This document shows positions 63,475 to 64,000 of a DNA stretch of 64,000 nt, one piece after another. A program made the translations under genes and the position numbers. This DNA comes from Henckelia pumila. Its lineage: Eukaryota > Streptophyta > Magnoliopsida > Lamiales > Gesneriaceae. Location: the NCBI RefSeq assembly GCF_033568475.1, contig NC_133123.1, forward strand, positions 5,022,001-5,086,000, written 5' to 3'. The number at the start of each line of letters is the position of its first letter. Position 1 is the stretch's first letter. The notes under the pieces were generated by a model. It did not search any database. It had not been told where the DNA came from and saw only the letters and a program-made list of their open reading frames with translations.

Positions 63475-64000
63475 ATAATGGATGCCTAATGCTCCTATAC
63501 GCTTGTCACAAATCCTTCTTGCACCTTAAAACCATGGGGAGTTATAAATTGTGACTCGTTGCATCATACAAGGCTGCTCAGGCGCTAATACCACAAGAAG
63601 ATTCCCGATGGAGCCATTTCTGGTCATTGCCAGAGCATTATGAGTCATAAGTGAGGTCCCTTTTGGTCTTTTATTCATTCATTCATTCATCTGATTCTGT
63701 CTTCCTTACATTTATCCATCTGTGATCATTTAAAACTTCTTTTCAAACCTGTTCCTACTGTTTTCCAGCAGACCAGCTACTATGATATACATGTTATTTC
63801 AAGAAAATAGTGGTGATAAATATGTGAAATCAATTTGCATTGGATCTTTATCTGGAAATAGTCAAGAATGGAGAGAAGAAAAGAGTGAGAGTGTCTCAAA
63901 TCTTACGCAGCATTCGGTGTAATTACCGTGCTTCGATTTTATGTTCCTTGTGTGAACTAAATGCTGGCTGGTTGAATATGCATCATGTCGCATAATAAGA
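63475..64000 (+). other. TTL1 3' flank
   Basis: Probable 3' untranslated region and downstream DNA. A short ATTC run lies near 63,672-63,690. No further gene begins before the window ends, as far as I can see. Confidence 0.6.

Overview
The window is nuclear DNA of a flowering plant. Every gene has GT-AG introns, the intergenic DNA is AT-rich, and plant-type transposons are scattered through it. The gene set (IPT9, MORF8, ATI, IDM1-like, HPGT, TTL) is eudicot. A degraded short element of a kind I associate with Lamiales/asterid genomes makes an asterid likely, but that is inference.

Left gene island (1-14,937): four genes. A mitochondrial malate dehydrogenase on the minus strand runs off the left edge. 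It is followed by IPT9 (plastid-type tRNA dimethylallyltransferase, minus, 11 exons), a NUMOD3-motif protein (plus, 6 exons) and MORF8, an organellar RNA-editing factor (minus, 4 exons). IPT9 and the NUMOD3 gene diverge from a 0.5 kb shared promoter. The NUMOD3 gene and MORF8 converge.

Centre (16,969-32,587): a 15.6 kb Ty3/gypsy fossil of the Tekay/Del chromovirus type with three LTRs and two internal regions (LTR1-int1-LTR2-int2-LTR3). One 5-bp target duplication (ATATC) flanks the whole array, so it entered once, and the array is best explained by unequal LTR-LTR recombination. The middle LTR looks chimeric in the way that model predicts. The second internal region holds a 1.37 kb solo LTR of another family, in reverse orientation, with seven copies of a 15-bp palindrome just upstream of its TATA box, and a further 0.7 kb segment of unknown origin.

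Right gene island (33,500-63,474): four plus-strand genes. They are an ATG8-interacting protein (ATI type), an IDM1/ROS4-like MBD-PHD-GNAT histone acetyltransferase, an HPGT-type hydroxyproline O-galactosyltransferase with one GC-AG intron, and the TPR-thioredoxin protein TTL1. Introns and spacers hold small DNA transposons with clear termini and target duplications: a Stowaway-type MITE, a hAT-type MITE built of ACCGGTT-like repeats inside the IDM1-like gene, and a MULE-type element carrying a perfect 164-bp palindrome. A degraded TRIM-like element carries an unusually long match to initiator tRNA-Met.

All seven gene models that are complete in the window were assembled by splicing the sequence by hand. 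In each, the exon lengths sum to a multiple of three and the reading frame stays open. No single pathway links the genes, although three of the four left-hand products are probably organellar. I found no CRISPR, rRNA or intact tRNA genes.
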